Below are positions 43,233 to 51,522 of a stretch of 64,000 bases of DNA, one piece after another (the first letter of the stretch is position 1; every line of letters begins with the position of its first letter). Origin of the DNA: G963422565 sp963422565 (GTDB lineage Bacteria > Pseudomonadota > Alphaproteobacteria > MPNO01); assembly GCA_963422565.1 (NCBI GenBank), contig OY730228.1, forward strand, positions 2,294,001-2,358,000, written 5' to 3'. The notes under the pieces are model-generated. The model was not told the origin of the DNA. It searched no databases and was given only the letters and a program-made list of their open reading frames with translations. A program made the position numbers and the translations under genes.

Positions 43233-44669
43233 TCACCCGCAGCGGATGATCCGCTCCGCCGCCGGAGCGCCCGCCGCCGGCCAAGACCTCTCTCTCTTGC
43301 GGGTGCGCGGGGGTGGCGCAGAGAACGGATTGGGAGGTATCGCGGTGGGATGGGCGCCGGTGAGGCGACCCGGCCGGGTACGCAGGGGAAGGCCGAAAGT
43401 GCTGGGCGCGGTGCCAGGGATTGGCCTATCGAATACCGGGGGAAGGCTTCGTTTGTGGCCTCGATATGTTTTAGTCGCAGTGGTCGAAGCGCCGAGGCAG
43501 ACCATCCCACGCAAAATATGAATTCTGACCAGTCCAACACGAAATACGTCCATCTTTCCACGTCTTTTTTTAGCCCTGAACACTCTTTCGACCGTGTGGT
43601 TGTTCAGAGCGGACTGATCAAGGACAGGGACTTCCGATCCTCTCTGTCCGTAGCCGTCGTCGTCAACTACTTGCTTCGGAAGCTCCATCAGCAGGGCAGC
43701 GTGTTTCGTGTCCTTCAGGACCAGCGCAAATGAATTCATGGTAACGGTGATTCCAGTATCCGCACAAACAATATGTTGGCGAGGAATTCGCACCGCATCC
43801 TGCAACTTTTTCTTGACGTGATGGGATGAAACCAATTGTGCCTTGTTTTGAATTATCCCTTGGCTGGCCTGTCGACACCACTCGATCACATCACTCGAAG
43901 TACGCAATTGCATTGACACGTTCTCGCGTGCGGCGAATGCCTTTGCACCAGGAAGATAATCCGACGTAGTAACAAACATGCTCTCTTCCATACTATAGGC
44001 CGTTTTGGCTCCATGAAGTGCTTGAATAGCTTGTAGTCCAATTTTGCGATCCGGGCGATAGCGCTTAATCTGTATTGCTGTCAAGATATCGCCTATGGGA
44101 TCTCTTTGAAACATTCTAACGTCAACACCTCCATCACCGCTGCGCGGCCCGAGATGAACTTCGAACCCTTGATTCCTCAGCGCTTCGTATATCAATATCT
44201 CAAATTCTCGCGGAGGAAGCTTGTGCATCCGATCAGGCTTGTTTGAGAAGTACGCAAAAAGTTCGTCATGCAGATCACTAAAATCTTCCCTCACCAAGCT
44301 GCACACCCACTGCCAGTGGAAGTAATCCTTGTATCGTTCGTTCCAGACTGGGTCGTCAGCCAGAATGTATACCTGTCCAGTATCACGTTCAAACCAGTAA
44401 CCATTTTGTTTCAGAAGAGATGTGCAATCTTCATAGAGGTACTCGGTATATTCGGTCCCGTCAAACACTCTATTAAACTCGCCGTCAGATATGAAGACGG
44501 TGACTACGGGATAGTTTCTCCACGGTTGAGCGTCAACGTAATCGAGATAGCTTTTGAAAGTGCAATCGCCCCAAAGATTGGGTTGCCTCGCCCAGTTTTC
44601 GACAATATTCTGAAGCCGTAAGATTTCTTGCTGTACTGCGGCATCATCAATTTTTTCTAGTGTGGACAT
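43233..44669 (-). CDS. Mrr-like restriction endonuclease, chimeric C terminus
   Basis: The 478-residue frame has an uncharacterised N-terminal domain (1-145), then an Mrr_cat endonuclease core at about 150-270: PPREFEILIYEALRNQGFEV, GPRSGDGGVDV and AIQIKRYRP supply the Glu, Asp and Gln-x-Lys of the PD-(D/E)xK fold. The first two thirds are markedly richer in A+T than the neighbours, a sign of transfer. After about residue 330 the sequence returns to local G+C and becomes Pro/Arg-rich with no family signal, as if the real end was lost and the frame reads through foreign DNA. Probably cleaves modified DNA, if active. Confidence 0.72.
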   Translation of the reverse strand: MSTLEKIDDAAVQQEILRLQNIVENWARQPNLWGDCTFKSYLDYVDAQPWRNYPVVTVFISDGEFNRVFDGTEYTEYLYEDCTSLLKQNGYWFERDTGQVYILADDPVWNERYKDYFHWQWVCSLVREDFSDLHDELFAYFSNKPDRMHKLPPREFEILIYEALRNQGFEVHLGPRSGDGGVDVRMFQRDPIGDILTAIQIKRYRPDRKIGLQAIQALHGAKTAYSMEESMFVTTSDYLPGAKAFAARENVSMQLRTSSDVIEWCRQASQGIIQNKAQLVSSHHVKKKLQDAVRIPRQHIVCADTGITVTMNSFALVLKDTKHAALLMELPKQVVDDDGYGQRGSEVPVLDQSALNNHTVERVFRAKKRRGKMDVFRVGLVRIHILRGMVCLGASTTATKTYRGHKRSLPPVFDRPIPGTAPSTFGLPLRTRPGRLTGAHPTAIPPNPFSAPPPRTRKRERSWPAAGAPAAERIIRCG

Positions 44670-44774
44670 AAAGGTTCTTCGCTCGCTCCAGGAAGCCGTG
44701 ATCCGACATTGATCAAGATTCGGCTCAGTCGAAGATGAGGATGCAATGTTGTTCTAAGATCGTGACGGTCGGGT

Positions 44775-45056
44775 TCATTTTTGAGGCCATTGCCGAGCTC
44801 CGTGCAGCACGCGGAGGATCGTGACAGTGTAGGCGTCCTCCGTATAGACTACGAGGTAGTTCGAGCGCACGACCATCTCGCGCGTGCCTTCCATGCGGCC
44901 GGCCCTGTAAAGCCGCGGATTCTCCCGCAAGCGTGATACCCCGGTCTCGATATCGTCCTTCAGGACTTGGGCAGCTTCGGGATTATCGTCGGAAATGTAG
45001 TCGACGATCGCCATGAGATCGGCGACCGCCGCAGCCTTCCATTCAAGATCTCGCAC
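44775..45056 (-). CDS. RelE/ParE-family toxin
   Basis: This 93-residue protein has the compact ParE/RelE fold pattern: AVADLMAIVDYISDDNPEAA, GMEGTREMVV and YLVVYTEDAYTVTILRVLH. Such toxins cleave mRNA at ribosomes or poison gyrase; the sequence does not decide which. The gene overlaps the upstream antitoxin gene by 14 bases, the usual arrangement for translation coupling. Confidence 0.88.
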   Translation of the reverse strand: MRDLEWKAAAVADLMAIVDYISDDNPEAAQVLKDDIETGVSRLRENPRLYRAGRMEGTREMVVRSNYLVVYTEDAYTVTILRVLHGARQWPQK

Positions 45057-45342
45057 CGCGCTTTCCGTCGATCAGCGCCTGCGCATCGGTCATTACTCGT
45101 TCATGCGGAACCGCGGAGCCGGGGTCGTCCAGGGCTTCCCGCACCTTGGCACGGAACCACGCATCATGGGCTTCAGGATCGGCGGTCAGGCCGGCCGGCA
45201 AACCGCCCTCCGTGACGACACGGGTCAGGAGGATGCGCACGGCATCCGAGAGTGTCAGGCCAACACCGGCCAACGTGTCGGCGGCCTTCGCCTTGAGCTG
45301 ATCGTCCACGCGGACATGGAGCATCGAAGTCCGAGCTGGCAT
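45043..45342 (-). CDS. RelB/DinJ-family antitoxin
   Basis: This 99-residue protein has an N-terminal ribbon-helix-helix DNA-binding region, MLHVRVDDQLKAKAADTLAG and LTLSDAVRILLTRVV (RelB/DinJ hallmark). A disordered C-terminal toxin-binding tail follows. ATG at 45342 follows GGAGG. It would repress the operon and neutralise the toxin encoded next to it. Confidence 0.88.
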   Translation of the reverse strand: MPARTSMLHVRVDDQLKAKAADTLAGVGLTLSDAVRILLTRVVTEGGLPAGLTADPEAHDAWFRAKVREALDDPGSAVPHERVMTDAQALIDGKRGARS

Positions 45343-45499
45343 CGGGCGTCCTCCACAGTTGCCAACTATATGAATCTCAATTGAGAGACGTCAGGCTGGG
45401 TGGCAAGGTCCCGACTGTTTTTGGAGTGGGCCCCTGGGGTCGGGCAGGTGGCTTGAATTCATTTGGCCGGCGCGTCGGGCATTCGAAGGATCGACGCCC

Positions 45500-45640
45500 A
45501 TGGCAAAGCACCGAACCCACCGCACTCACAGCATCGCGTTCAAGCGCCAGGTCGTTCAGGAGTATCTCGCTGGCGAGACCCTGCACGGCCTGGTCGGCTC
45601 GATGAGCCGGCGCGGCAATCCCTGCGACAACGCCATGAGT
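45500..45640 (+). pseudogene. IS3-family remnant with internal deletion
   Basis: The first codons (MAKHRTHRT, then SIAFKRQVVQEYLAGETLHGL) match the N terminus of IS3-type OrfA. They run directly into SMSRRGNPCDNA, a block from deep inside OrfB. More than a kilobase between the two has been deleted in frame. The remnant cannot transpose. Repeat B copy 2 follows 85 bases later. Confidence 0.8.
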
Positions 45641-45725
45641 CGACGATTTCGACCCTGCGCGCGCGGCGCGCGGTCGGCGCGCCGACATGGCGGCCGCTGC
45701 GCGCGGCGGCGGTCCGGGATGGCGG

Positions 45726-45802
45726 CGTCGGCTTCCGCCTGCCGGGCGATCGGCGACAATCGTCGATGGCGAGCGCGAGCCTTGCCGAGGGCTCCGCTCG
45801 GT
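45726..45802 (+). repeat. Dispersed repeat B, copy 2 (77 bp)
   Basis: Same strand and nearly identical to 42312-42388. It lies between the IS3 remnant and the end of the VOC gene. Both copies touch insertion-sequence debris. Confidence 0.85.
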
Positions 45803-45821
45803 TCGTCGAGGCGCCCGAGAG

Positions 45822-46694
45822 TCAGCCCGCGTAGGGCAACGCCCAGGCCCGTTCCTCGTATCCCGGCACATAGGTCGTGTTGGACTGGTCGGGATTGCGG
45901 TTCACCAGCGGCCGCGCATAGAGCGGATGGGTCATCGCGCGGATCTCGTGCTCGAGGGTGAACAGCGCCGCCCCGCCGTCCGGGTCGACGATCTCCTTGA
46001 ACCGGTACTGGTGCCGGCCGTCCTCCTGGCTGATCAGGCCCAGCGCGTCGAGCCGGCGGTAGGGGCCGGAGAAATCGGCGACATAGACCTGGACGTGATG
46101 GCCGTCATAGGCCGCCGCCGGGGCGTCGGTCTCCGAGAACAGGAGCGACTGGGCTGCGCCGATGCGGATGCGGGCGGTGCGCCCGCCGTCCTCGAGCGCC
46201 GCTGGGGCGCCGAAAATCTCCGCATAGAAGCGGGCGATGCCGGGCGCCGCCCCCGGCGCCACGTCGAGCCGGACATAGGGCATGCCGAGACGGATCTCCC
46301 CGAAATCCCCGTCCGGTCCGTGGATGCGGAACCGGTTGCCCCAGGGGCAGACGGCATCCACATGGCCGTCCCCGTCGACGACGCCGAAGGCGGTATCGCG
46401 CAGAGGCTCGCGGACCTCCTCCAGACGGCGCCGCAGACCGTCGAGATCGGGGGTCACCAGCCCGATCGTTCCGCGCAGCCGGTGCGGCCCGCCGGTCGGC
46501 AGATGGAACTGGCTGCGCCCGACATTCACCCACATATTGGTGACGCCGGTGACCAGATAGGGATCCCGCGTCAGCCCGAGCCCGGTGATGTAGAACAGGG
46601 TCGCGAGCCGCTGATCCGGTATGCAGACATTGACATGTTCGAGGGACACGATGTTGCCGGTGTCTTCGGTCGTCCGGTCGTAGATCCCGTCCAC
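45822..46694 (-). CDS. VOC family protein (two-domain)
   Basis: This 290-residue protein has two VOC modules. The N-terminal one starts SLEHVNVCIPDQRLATLFYI (about residues 17-36) and the C-terminal one starts MPYVRLDVAPGAAPGIARFY (about 138-157). Metal-ligand positions are weaker than in true dioxygenases, so it may be a binding or lyase-type VOC protein. The substrate is unknown. The gene is intact, but the IS3/repeat debris ends only 20 bases past its stop. Confidence 0.78.
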   Translation of the reverse strand: MDGIYDRTTEDTGNIVSLEHVNVCIPDQRLATLFYITGLGLTRDPYLVTGVTNMWVNVGRSQFHLPTGGPHRLRGTIGLVTPDLDGLRRRLEEVREPLRDTAFGVVDGDGHVDAVCPWGNRFRIHGPDGDFGEIRLGMPYVRLDVAPGAAPGIARFYAEIFGAPAALEDGGRTARIRIGAAQSLLFSETDAPAAAYDGHHVQVYVADFSGPYRRLDALGLISQEDGRHQYRFKEIVDPDGGAALFTLEHEIRAMTHPLYARPLVNRNPDQSNTTYVPGYEERAWALPYAG

Positions 46695-46780
46695 GACGCC
46701 TCTCCCGCTGCTGTCGGTTTCGCAGGCCGCAAGCCTAGCAGAGACGGGGCCGCGGATGGAGTCCCGCGGCGCGCCCCGGC

Positions 46781-47530
46781 TCAGGCGGCGACGCCGGCCG
46801 GCAGCGGGTCCCGCTCGCCGAGCACCGCGATGCGGTAGATCTCGTTCATGCAGGCCCAGCGCGTCCTGACCGCCGTCTCCGCGACCGCGACCGCGCGGCG
46901 GGCGAGCGCCTCGCTGTCGACGAGATCCTCGACCAGGGCGATCTGACGGCTCGAATGCTCGGCGTCGGCGACGAAATGCTCGGCGAAGAACGCGATCGCC
47001 GGATGATCCTGGGCGAGCCCGTGATGGCGCGCGAAGGCCGGCAGCGTGCGCTCCCCGTTGATCGCCGGCTGCTGGCCCTCCTGGGTCGCCTGCATCGCGA
47101 CGATCGCCGGAAAGGGCTGTTCGCGGACGGTGTCGAGGTAGAAGTAGGATCGTGCCCGCCAGGCCGGGAGCTGTTCGGTGGCGCGGACTTCGTCGTCGGT
47201 CATCCCGGCGTGGCGGCAGAAGCGGAAGATCAGCTCGGCATGTTCGAGCGGGGCGCGGTCCTCGCCCGGCCCGGCCAGCAGCCCCTCCTCCTCGGCCAGG
47301 TTCTCGAGGATGAAGCGCCGCCCCTCGGGTGGGGCCTTGGCGTAGATCAGGCCGAAGCTCGGCAGCACGCGGCTCACGTGCTGATAGTGCTGGGCCATCA
47401 GCGCCGCCATCGGGCCGAGCCCGATCCGCCCCTCGTGGAACCCGACATAGAACGGATGGTTCTTGGTATGCCAGGTCTCTCTGAGTGCCACCACCGCCGC
47501 TGCGGTCTCCTCGCCGATCCGGTTGGCCAT
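46781..47530 (-). CDS. Iron-containing redox enzyme family protein (PqqC/CADD-like)
   Basis: This 249-residue helical protein resembles PqqC/TenA-superfamily oxygenases: WHTKNHPFYVGFHEGRIG near the start (about 19-36), LAEEEGLLAGPGEDRAPLEH in the middle and FFAEHFVADAEHSSRQIALV near residue 187. Glu and His residues there are likely metal or substrate ligands. ATG at 47530 is chosen; the long upstream frame is antisense to the UbiD gene. It diverges from a UbiD-family decarboxylase gene 150 bases away, suggesting a shared pathway. It lacks proof of a defined function. Confidence 0.78.
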   Translation of the reverse strand: MANRIGEETAAAVVALRETWHTKNHPFYVGFHEGRIGLGPMAALMAQHYQHVSRVLPSFGLIYAKAPPEGRRFILENLAEEEGLLAGPGEDRAPLEHAELIFRFCRHAGMTDDEVRATEQLPAWRARSYFYLDTVREQPFPAIVAMQATQEGQQPAINGERTLPAFARHHGLAQDHPAIAFFAEHFVADAEHSSRQIALVEDLVDSEALARRAVAVAETAVRTRWACMNEIYRIAVLGERDPLPAGVAA

Positions 47531-47680
47531 CCCCGCCGCCCTCCCTGCTGCCGATCCGAACCAGATAGCCCGGCCCGGCCCGACGATCAATCGGCGGGTC
47601 CGTCCCCGGTCGCGCTGGACAAGCCGGGCGGAAGCGGAGGAGTCTCGCCGGAGGCCGCGAAACGAAACGGGGGGAGCGGA

Positions 47681-49132
47681 ATGAGCTACGACGGGTTGCG
47701 TCCCTATCTCCAGGTGCTCGAGCAGCGCGGGATGATGCGCTGGGTCGACAAGGAGGTCGACAAGGACTGGGAGATCTCGGCGGTCTGCCGGATGATCTTC
47801 CGCGCCATGCCGGAGGAGAAGCGCTACGGCATCGGCTTCCGCAACATCAAGGGCCATCCGGGCGGGCGCGTGGTCGCCGGGGTGGTGGCCAGCTCGCGCC
47901 GAATGATCGCAACCGCCCTCGGATGCGAACCGACCGCGGCGGATATCCACGCCCGGGTCATGTCCGGCATGGCGCGACCGATCCCGCCCGTCCTGGTCGA
48001 TGACGGGCCGTGCAAGGAGGTCGTCGCCATCGGCGAGGACGTCGATCTCACCTCCCTGCCGATCCCGGTCTGGACCCCCGGCAAGGACGCCGGCCCCTAT
48101 CTCACGCCGCTCTGGGTGACCAAGGACCCCGACAGCGGACGGCGCAATATCGGCATCCGGCGCTGCCAGATCCGGGGCCGCAACGCCACCGGCATCCTGT
48201 TCGGCGCCCCCGACCGGGGCGGGGCGATCCACTACGAGAAATGGAAGCGGCGCGGCCGCCACATGCCGGCGGCGATCTTCATGGGCGGCGACCCGGTGCA
48301 GTATGTCGTCGCGCCCGCGCGCTACGGTACCGACGAGCTCGCCGTCGCCGGCGGCATCCGCGGTGCGGCCGTCGAGCTGGTCAGGTGCGAAACCGTCGAT
48401 CTCGAGGTCCCGGCGCAGGCCGAGATCGTCATCGAGGGAGAGGTGCTGACCGACGGGCTCGCCCCCGAAGGGCCGTTCGGCGAGTTCACCGGCTACATGG
48501 CAGGCGGCCGCGCCGCGCCGATCTTCCGGGTCGGCGCGGTCACCCATCGCCGCGACCCGATCGTCATGGGAGTCATCAGCCAGCTCCCGCCCTCCGAGAG
48601 CAGCATGATAAAGCGGGCGTTGCTCGAGGCCGGGCTCAAGAAGCATCTGAGCGAGGATCTGGGCATCCCCGGAATCACCGCCTTGCACGCGCTCGAGGCC
48701 GGGGGCTGCACGGCGACGCTGTGGATCGCGCTCGACAAGATGTATGCCGGCCATGTCGACCAGTGCGCGTTCGGGGCGCTCGGCCATATGGGGATGAGCT
48801 ATTTCAAGTGGATCGTGGTCACCGACGACGATGTCGATATCGAGGACCCGTTCATGCGCGACTGGATCCTCGCCTGGCGGGTCCGCCCGGATGTCGATCT
48901 CCGGGTGATCCCGGCGACGGCGGCGGTCGAGCTCGACCCGTCGTCCTTCGGGCCGGACGCGCCGGAGGGCGGCCAGGCCGCCGGCGCCAAGGTGATCATC
49001 GACGCGACCCGCAAATGGAAATATCCCGACATCTCGCTACCGCCGCTCGAGATGCTGCGCGGCGTCGCCGAGGACTGGGACGGCTACGGCCTGCCGCCGC
49101 TGGAGACGCTGCGGCTGCCCCGCGCCGGCTGA
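47681..49132 (+). CDS. UbiD-family decarboxylase
   Basis: This 483-residue member of the UbiD family (prenylated-FMN-dependent, reversible decarboxylation of aromatic or unsaturated acids) has a cofactor/metal-site region NIGIRRCQIRGRNATG, APEGPFGEFTGYMAGG with the conserved Glu residues, and SSMIKRALLEAGLKKHL. Length matches the family (about 480-500). ATG at 47681 has GGGGAGCGGA upstream. No UbiX flavin prenyltransferase gene is in the window, so the cofactor must come from elsewhere. Confidence 0.9.
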   Translation: MSYDGLRPYLQVLEQRGMMRWVDKEVDKDWEISAVCRMIFRAMPEEKRYGIGFRNIKGHPGGRVVAGVVASSRRMIATALGCEPTAADIHARVMSGMARPIPPVLVDDGPCKEVVAIGEDVDLTSLPIPVWTPGKDAGPYLTPLWVTKDPDSGRRNIGIRRCQIRGRNATGILFGAPDRGGAIHYEKWKRRGRHMPAAIFMGGDPVQYVVAPARYGTDELAVAGGIRGAAVELVRCETVDLEVPAQAEIVIEGEVLTDGLAPEGPFGEFTGYMAGGRAAPIFRVGAVTHRRDPIVMGVISQLPPSESSMIKRALLEAGLKKHLSEDLGIPGITALHALEAGGCTATLWIALDKMYAGHVDQCAFGALGHMGMSYFKWIVVTDDDVDIEDPFMRDWILAWRVRPDVDLRVIPATAAVELDPSSFGPDAPEGGQAAGAKVIIDATRKWKYPDISLPPLEMLRGVAEDWDGYGLPPLETLRLPRAG

Positions 49133-49145
49133 GGCGTGCGGCGGT

Positions 49146-49925
49146 TCAGCCGGGGCCGATCTCGCACCAGACCGGGGTGTGGTCGGACGCCTTGGGCCTG
49201 CCGCGCGGCCGCCGGTCGATCCCGGCCGCGCCCAGCCGGTCGGCCGCCTGGGGCGAGAGCAGGAGATGGTCGATCCGCAACCCGAAATCCTTCTGCCAGG
49301 CGCCCCCCTGATAGTCCCAGAAGCTGTAGCTGCCGGGGACAGCGTCGCGGGCGCGGAACGCGTCGGTCAGCCCGAGATGGACGAGTGCCCGATATCGGCT
49401 GCGGCTTTCGGGCCGGCAGAGCGCGTCCTCGGCCCAGCCGGCGGGATCGTAGCAGTCCGCGTCGGCGGGCACGACATTGTAGTCGCCGCCGAGGACCAGC
49501 GCCTCCTCGGCGCGCAGCAGCTCCCGCACATGGGCCGCGAGCCGATCCATCCAGGCGAGCTTGTAGGCGAATTTCTCGCCGGGGGCGGGGTTGCCGTTGG
49601 GCAGGTAGATCGAGGCCACGCGGAGGTCGCCGACGACCGCCTCGATATAGCGCGCCTGGTCGTCCCCGCCGCCGCCCGGAAGTCCCCGCTCGACATCCTC
49701 GATCGGCCGCTTGGCGAAGATGCCGACGCCGTTGAAGTTCTTCTGGCCGTGGATGGCGACATTGTAGCCGGCTTCCTCGACGGCGGCGTAGGGAAAGGTC
49801 CGCTCGGTCGCCTTGATCTCCTGCGCCAGCAGGATATCGGGATCGAATTCGGCGAGCCATTCGAGGACGCGCGGGAGGCGGGCGCGGACCGAGTTGACGT
49901 TCCAGGTCGCGATCCGCGTCATCAC
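49146..49925 (-). CDS. xth: Exodeoxyribonuclease III
   Basis: This 259-residue AP endonuclease/exonuclease of the EEP fold has RIATWNVNSVRAR at the N terminus, AQEIKAT (metal-binding Glu), GGDYNVVP (catalytic Asp/Asn), and FGLRIDHLL and ASDHTPVW at the C-terminal Asp-His. It repairs abasic sites. It overlaps the upstream erpA stop region by 4 bases (erpA ends at 49922), so the two are co-transcribed. Confidence 0.95.
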   Translation of the reverse strand: MMTRIATWNVNSVRARLPRVLEWLAEFDPDILLAQEIKATERTFPYAAVEEAGYNVAIHGQKNFNGVGIFAKRPIEDVERGLPGGGGDDQARYIEAVVGDLRVASIYLPNGNPAPGEKFAYKLAWMDRLAAHVRELLRAEEALVLGGDYNVVPADADCYDPAGWAEDALCRPESRSRYRALVHLGLTDAFRARDAVPGSYSFWDYQGGAWQKDFGLRIDHLLLSPQAADRLGAAGIDRRPRGRPKASDHTPVWCEIGPG

Positions 49926-50281
49926 ATGGCGAAGGACACGCCGCAGCCGCAGGTCGATGCCGCGTTGGGGTTTCGCACCGTGAAATAGGCGCCGACCAGC
50001 TCCTCGACATAGTCGATCTCGGCGCCGTCGAGGAATTCGAGCGACATCTCGTCGACCACCACCTTCACGCCGCCGCGCTCGAACACCATATCGTCGGGGT
50101 TAGTGCCGTCATCGAAGGAAAAGTCGTATTGGAACCCGGAACATCCGCCGCCGTCGACGGCGACCCGCAGCAGCGGCGCGGCGTCTCCCCCGGCCTCGGC
50201 CAGGGCGCGCACCCGGGTCACCGCCGAGTCACTGATCGTCACGCGCCGCACCGGTGCCGCGGCTGGCTGCTCCCCGCCCAT
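49922..50281 (-). CDS. erpA: Iron-sulfur cluster insertion protein ErpA
   Basis: This 119-residue A-type carrier has the three cluster-ligating cysteines Cys47 (DGGGCSGFQY), Cys111 and Cys113 (STCGCGVSF). It hands [4Fe-4S] clusters to apo-enzymes, and the formate dehydrogenase in this window is the kind of client it serves. It is upstream of xth and overlaps it, and is divergent from dgt with about 50 bases between. Confidence 0.95.
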   Translation of the reverse strand: MGGEQPAAAPVRRVTISDSAVTRVRALAEAGGDAAPLLRVAVDGGGCSGFQYDFSFDDGTNPDDMVFERGGVKVVVDEMSLEFLDGAEIDYVEELVGAYFTVRNPNAASTCGCGVSFAM

Positions 50282-50331
50282 GACGCCTATCTAGGAAGCG
50301 GGGACCGGACGGTCAACCCGGCCGCGGCGGG

Positions 50332-51522
50332 GTGACCGCCGTGCAGCGCCCGCGCGCGCCCTATGCCTGCGACCCGTCGGCGACCAGGGGTCGGCGTCAT
50401 CCCGAGGCGGAATGCGCGGCGCGCACGGTCTATCAGCGCGACCGGGACAGGATCGTCCACGCGACCGCCTTTCGCCGGCTCAAGCACAAGACCCAGGTCT
50501 TCGTCGCCCCCGAGGGCGACCATTACCGGACCCGGCTCACCCACAGCCTCGAGGTCGCCCAGGTCGCGCGGTCGCTGGCGCGGACGCTGCGGCTCGACGA
50601 AGACCTGTGCGAGGCGCTGGCGCTCGCCCACGATCTCGGTCACCCGCCCTTCGGCCACGCCGGCGAGAGGGCGCTCGCCGCCGCCATGCGGCCCTATGGC
50701 GGGTTCGACCATAACGGCCAGACGCTGCGCGTGCTGACCGCGCTCGAGGCCCGCTATGCCGAGTTCGACGGGCTGAACCTGACCTGGGAGACCCTCGAGG
50801 GGGTGGTCAAACATAACGGCCCGCCGCTGGGTCCCGGGCGGCGCGCGGCGGACCTGCCCTGGGCGGTCGCCGCCTATGAGGGCGCGCCCGAGCTCGACCT
50901 CGCGCGGCGCGGGTCCGCCGAGGCGCAGGCGGCGGCGCTCGCGGACGACATCGCCTATCACGCGCACGACATCGACGACGGGCTGCGCGCCGGGCTGTTC
51001 GTTCCCGACGATCTGGTCGATCTGCCCCTGGTCGGGCCGATCGTCGGCGCGCTGCGCCGCCGCTACCCGGGTCTCGAAACCACGCGGCTGGTCCATGAGA
51101 CCGTCCGGCGGCTGATCGCCGGGCTGATCGGCGGCGCGGCCGCGGAGTCCCGACGGCGGCTCGATGTCCACGCCCCCGCCTCGGCCGACGCCGTGCGCGG
51201 GCTCGACGAGGCGGTGATCGCCTTCGGCCCCGAGACCTGCGCGGCCAACGCCGACTTGAAATCCTTCCTGCATCGGCGCATGTATGGCCACCCCGAGGTC
51301 CGATCGATGGTCGAGAAGGCGCAGGAGGTGGTCGGAGACCTGTTCGCGGCTCTCCTCGCTGGGCCGGACCGGCTGCCCGCGGACTGGCGGCGCCGGGCGG
51401 AGGCGGCGCCGGGCGAGGCCGGCCGCGCCCGCGTGGTCGCCGACTATATCGCCGGGATGACGGACCGCTTCGCCGCCGGCGAGCGACGCCGGCTGTGCGA
51501 CGGGGGTCGGGAGCCTCGATGA
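50332..51522 (+). CDS. dgt: Deoxyguanosinetriphosphate triphosphohydrolase-like protein
   Basis: This 396-residue HD-domain hydrolase has metal ligands in RTRLTHSLEVAQVAR and AHDLGHPPFGHAGE (the HD pair), plus DIAYHAHDIDDG later. It removes triphosphate from dGTP or related nucleotides and so affects dNTP pools. The GTG start is at 50332. Its stop overlaps the argS start (ATGA), as in many alphaproteobacteria. Confidence 0.92.
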   Translation: MTAVQRPRAPYACDPSATRGRRHPEAECAARTVYQRDRDRIVHATAFRRLKHKTQVFVAPEGDHYRTRLTHSLEVAQVARSLARTLRLDEDLCEALALAHDLGHPPFGHAGERALAAAMRPYGGFDHNGQTLRVLTALEARYAEFDGLNLTWETLEGVVKHNGPPLGPGRRAADLPWAVAAYEGAPELDLARRGSAEAQAAALADDIAYHAHDIDDGLRAGLFVPDDLVDLPLVGPIVGALRRRYPGLETTRLVHETVRRLIAGLIGGAAAESRRRLDVHAPASADAVRGLDEAVIAFGPETCAANADLKSFLHRRMYGHPEVRSMVEKAQEVVGDLFAALLAGPDRLPADWRRRAEAAPGEAGRARVVADYIAGMTDRFAAGERRRLCDGGREPR

